Origin: Candidatus Kerfeldbacteria bacterium
GTDB lineage: Bacteria > Patescibacteriota > Patescibacteriia > UBA9570
Length of the DNA stretch: 62,218 nt
NCBI GenBank assembly: GCA_016182495.1
Contig: JACPGK010000020.1
Location: 1-62,218, forward strand
Direction of reading: 5' to 3'
The notes beneath the pieces were generated by a model. It was not told the origin of the DNA and ran no database searches. It saw nothing but the letters and a program-made list of their open reading frames with translations. This document shows positions 60,162 to 62,218 of this stretch, piece after piece. Within the stretch, counting starts at the first letter, position 1. Each line of letters starts with the position of its first letter. The position numbers and the translations under genes are program-made.

Positions 60162-60570
60162 CACTCCCCTAAAACTGTTATGCTTAGATTACGGTCAAGC
60201 TCGAGTAGGCTTAGCCATTGGTGACACCAGCACCAATATTGCCTTAGGCAAAGGCGTGCTTGAAGGCCTCACCCAAAATCGTTTAATTGCCAAAATTAAA
60301 GCGATTGTTAATTTAGAACATATTGATCGAGTTATTATTGGATTACCGTTAAACATGGCTGGCGCAGCTACTGCCATGACAGATGAAGTGCAACGCTTTG
60401 TTGAAAAATTACGTAATCATTTAACTATTCCAGTGCAAACGCTTGATGAACGCCTTACTTCGCAAATGGCAGATCGTTTAATTGTTGATCTGCCTAAGGA
60501 TCAGCGCAAGCAAGATCAAGTAGCTGCTCAAATTATTTTGCAAAATTATCTTGATCAATTAGCTCACTAG
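60133..60570 (+). CDS. ruvX: YqgF/RuvX-type Holliday junction resolvase
   Basis: LLCLDYGQARVGLAIGD, IIGLPLNMAG; exact start uncertain. Confidence 0.88.
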   Translation: MATNSSPSSSTPLKLLCLDYGQARVGLAIGDTSTNIALGKGVLEGLTQNRLIAKIKAIVNLEHIDRVIIGLPLNMAGAATAMTDEVQRFVEKLRNHLTIPVQTLDERLTSQMADRLIVDLPKDQRKQDQVAAQIILQNYLDQLAH

Positions 60571-60578
60571 CTTGGCCT

Positions 60579-61670
60579 ATGTGGTGGTATAGCACTATTT
60601 TTATCGGTGCGGCTGTCCTAGCGGCCGGGCTGACAGTAGTAGTAATGTATCTGGCCACTCAAGCTGGTATTGTTGATCAATCAAGTACGGCTCCACAGCG
60701 TAAACGACAACGCCAAGCCAAACCCTTACTAGGAGGCCTGGCTATGTATGGAGCAATCACGGCATTGACTGTATACCTATGGCCATATATCACCACAGGC
60801 TACTTGTTACCGAAACACCTGCTTGGTGTACTGGTCGCAGGGGGCGTGGTGATGATTGGTGGAGTGTGTGATGATATTTGGCAGTTATCACCCAAGCAGC
60901 AGATTATTTTTCCGCTGCTGGCCTGTTTCATTATCATCGCTAGCGGTATTGGCATTGACTATATTACCAATCCACTGGGTGGAATTTTGAATGTACAGCA
61001 GTGGGAAATTGTGTTGGTTGAATGGCGAGGCTTACCATATCACCTTACCTGGTGGGCCGATTTGTTTACGCTGCTATGGTTGATGGGCACAATGTACAGT
61101 ACAAAAATGCTTGATGGTTTAGATGGCCTAGTACCCGGCATTGGTGTGATTGGTGGCCTGATTATTTTTTTATTGAGTATTTCTACAACTGTTGCTCAAC
61201 CCGAAACCGGCTTGTTAGCTTTGCTTTTTGCTGGAGCCGCCGCCGGATTTTTAGTATGGAATTTTTCACCGGCCAAAATTTATTTAGGCGAAGGTGGTTC
61301 ACTGCTATGTGGTTTAATGTTAGGAACACTCGCAATTCTATCTGGTAGTAAAATTGCCACTGCCGTATTGATTTTAGGGTTGCCAATTATTGATATGGTA
61401 TGGGTGATTGTACGCCGCCTCCTCATTGAAAAACGGTCACCATTTAGCGGCGATACTTTGCATTTACATTTTCAATTGCAGGCGTTAGGGTTATCTGATC
61501 GCACAATCGCTGTGATATTTTATGCTATTACCGCAGTGTTTGGTGTGAGTAGCTTGGTAGTAGCTGGTCCGCAAAAGATGGCTATCTTGGTGGTATTAAT
61601 ATTATTATCTGTTAGTTTGATAACATGGCTGTATATTCGCGTGCAGCGGGAGCAATCATCTTCATCATAG
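60579..61670 (+). CDS. MraY/WecA-family glycosyl-phosphate transferase
   Basis: KMLDGLDGLVPGIGVIGG, GGVCDDIWQL, multi-TM. Confidence 0.88.
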   Translation: MWWYSTIFIGAAVLAAGLTVVVMYLATQAGIVDQSSTAPQRKRQRQAKPLLGGLAMYGAITALTVYLWPYITTGYLLPKHLLGVLVAGGVVMIGGVCDDIWQLSPKQQIIFPLLACFIIIASGIGIDYITNPLGGILNVQQWEIVLVEWRGLPYHLTWWADLFTLLWLMGTMYSTKMLDGLDGLVPGIGVIGGLIIFLLSISTTVAQPETGLLALLFAGAAAGFLVWNFSPAKIYLGEGGSLLCGLMLGTLAILSGSKIATAVLILGLPIIDMVWVIVRRLLIEKRSPFSGDTLHLHFQLQALGLSDRTIAVIFYAITAVFGVSSLVVAGPQKMAILVVLILLSVSLITWLYIRVQREQSSSS

Positions 61671-62083
61671 GTTTGGTGGGATGTGGTTCGTCAACTGTTA
61701 GTACGACGGTACAATTTTCAAATCCTAGTAATACCCAAGTAACTGTTACTATCGCCGATACTGCTACTGAACGCAGTCAGGGTTTGGCTGGAACTCGCCA
61801 ACTAGCCCAAGATCACGGGTTATTATTTGTGTTTCCTAGCAAAGCTAGCCATGCCTTTTGGATGAAAGGAGTAAGTTATCCCATTGATATTATTTGGTTG
61901 GACGATAGTACGATTGTTGATGTTACCGCCCAGGTTCAGCCGGAACTGGCCGCTACTCCAGAAACAGCTTATCAACAGTATTTACCTAACCAGCCAGTCA
62001 ACCAAGTGCTGGAAGTACCGGCTGGTTTTATCACCGAGCAGGGCATAATGGTTGGTCAGCAGATTACCATTCGGACGAGGTAA
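61625..62083 (+). CDS. DUF192 putative lipoprotein
   Basis: Lipobox VGC; MKGVSYPIDIIWLDD. Confidence 0.85.
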   Translation: MAVYSRAAGAIIFIIGLVGCGSSTVSTTVQFSNPSNTQVTVTIADTATERSQGLAGTRQLAQDHGLLFVFPSKASHAFWMKGVSYPIDIIWLDDSTIVDVTAQVQPELAATPETAYQQYLPNQPVNQVLEVPAGFITEQGIMVGQQITIRTR

Positions 62084-62141
62084 CTATTCACCTTTATCCA
62101 GCACCCTTTAAAACACTGAAGATTTTTGCTAAACTGTAAGT

Positions 62142-62218
62142 ATGACCATGCAGGAAGAATTAGGGAAACTACGTGTTGAAGCCGGTGGTTTACGTAAGAA
62201 ATTTGCAGATACCTGGAA
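62142..62218 (+). CDS. 5' fragment of next gene, possibly peptide chain release factor
   Basis: MTMQEELGKLRVEAGGLRKKFADTW; ATG 6 nt after TAAACT. Confidence 0.35.
   Translation, partial: MTMQEELGKLRVEAGGLRKKFADTW

Overview
The window is about 62.2 kb of a compact bacterial genome, almost entirely plus-strand coding. It looks like CPR/Patescibacteria: the S10/spc ribosomal protein run goes rpsE-rplO with no rpmD, and many genes are near-leaderless. No 16S or taxonomic search was possible. Contents in order: the end of a beta-helix/FnIII surface protein; an AbiEi/AbiEii pair and an MntA/HepT-like pair; prepilin peptidase plus pseudopilins; ligA, gatCA, a response regulator, ndk and VapBC; a 13.5 kb aromatic amino acid operon (aroF-trpEGDCFBA-aroB-aroAK-aroDE-aroC-pheA-tyrA/CM); an accessory region with GC-rich SD-bearing genes, structured RNAs, a DUF559/inverted-repeat element and a class III cyclase; leuACDB-ilvE; tdh-kbl; then str/S10/spc ribosomal genes, secY, adk and map. 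Main discoveries: (1) aroB / aroA-aroK / aroD-aroE lie in the same domain order as the eukaryotic pentafunctional AROM protein, as three overlapping ORFs with AROM-like motifs. (2) Unannotated leader peptides precede both biosynthetic operons: MNNSHSFNWYWFYKPLRQVLGLLLSTR before the aromatic operon and MFNQTFQQLLSLLTLRTPVGSEAL before leuA. Each has an overlapping antiterminator/terminator and a near-leaderless promoter, indicating ribosome-mediated attenuation. A third element of the same layout sits at 25636-25843. (3) Two candidate structured ncRNAs lie in the accessory region.
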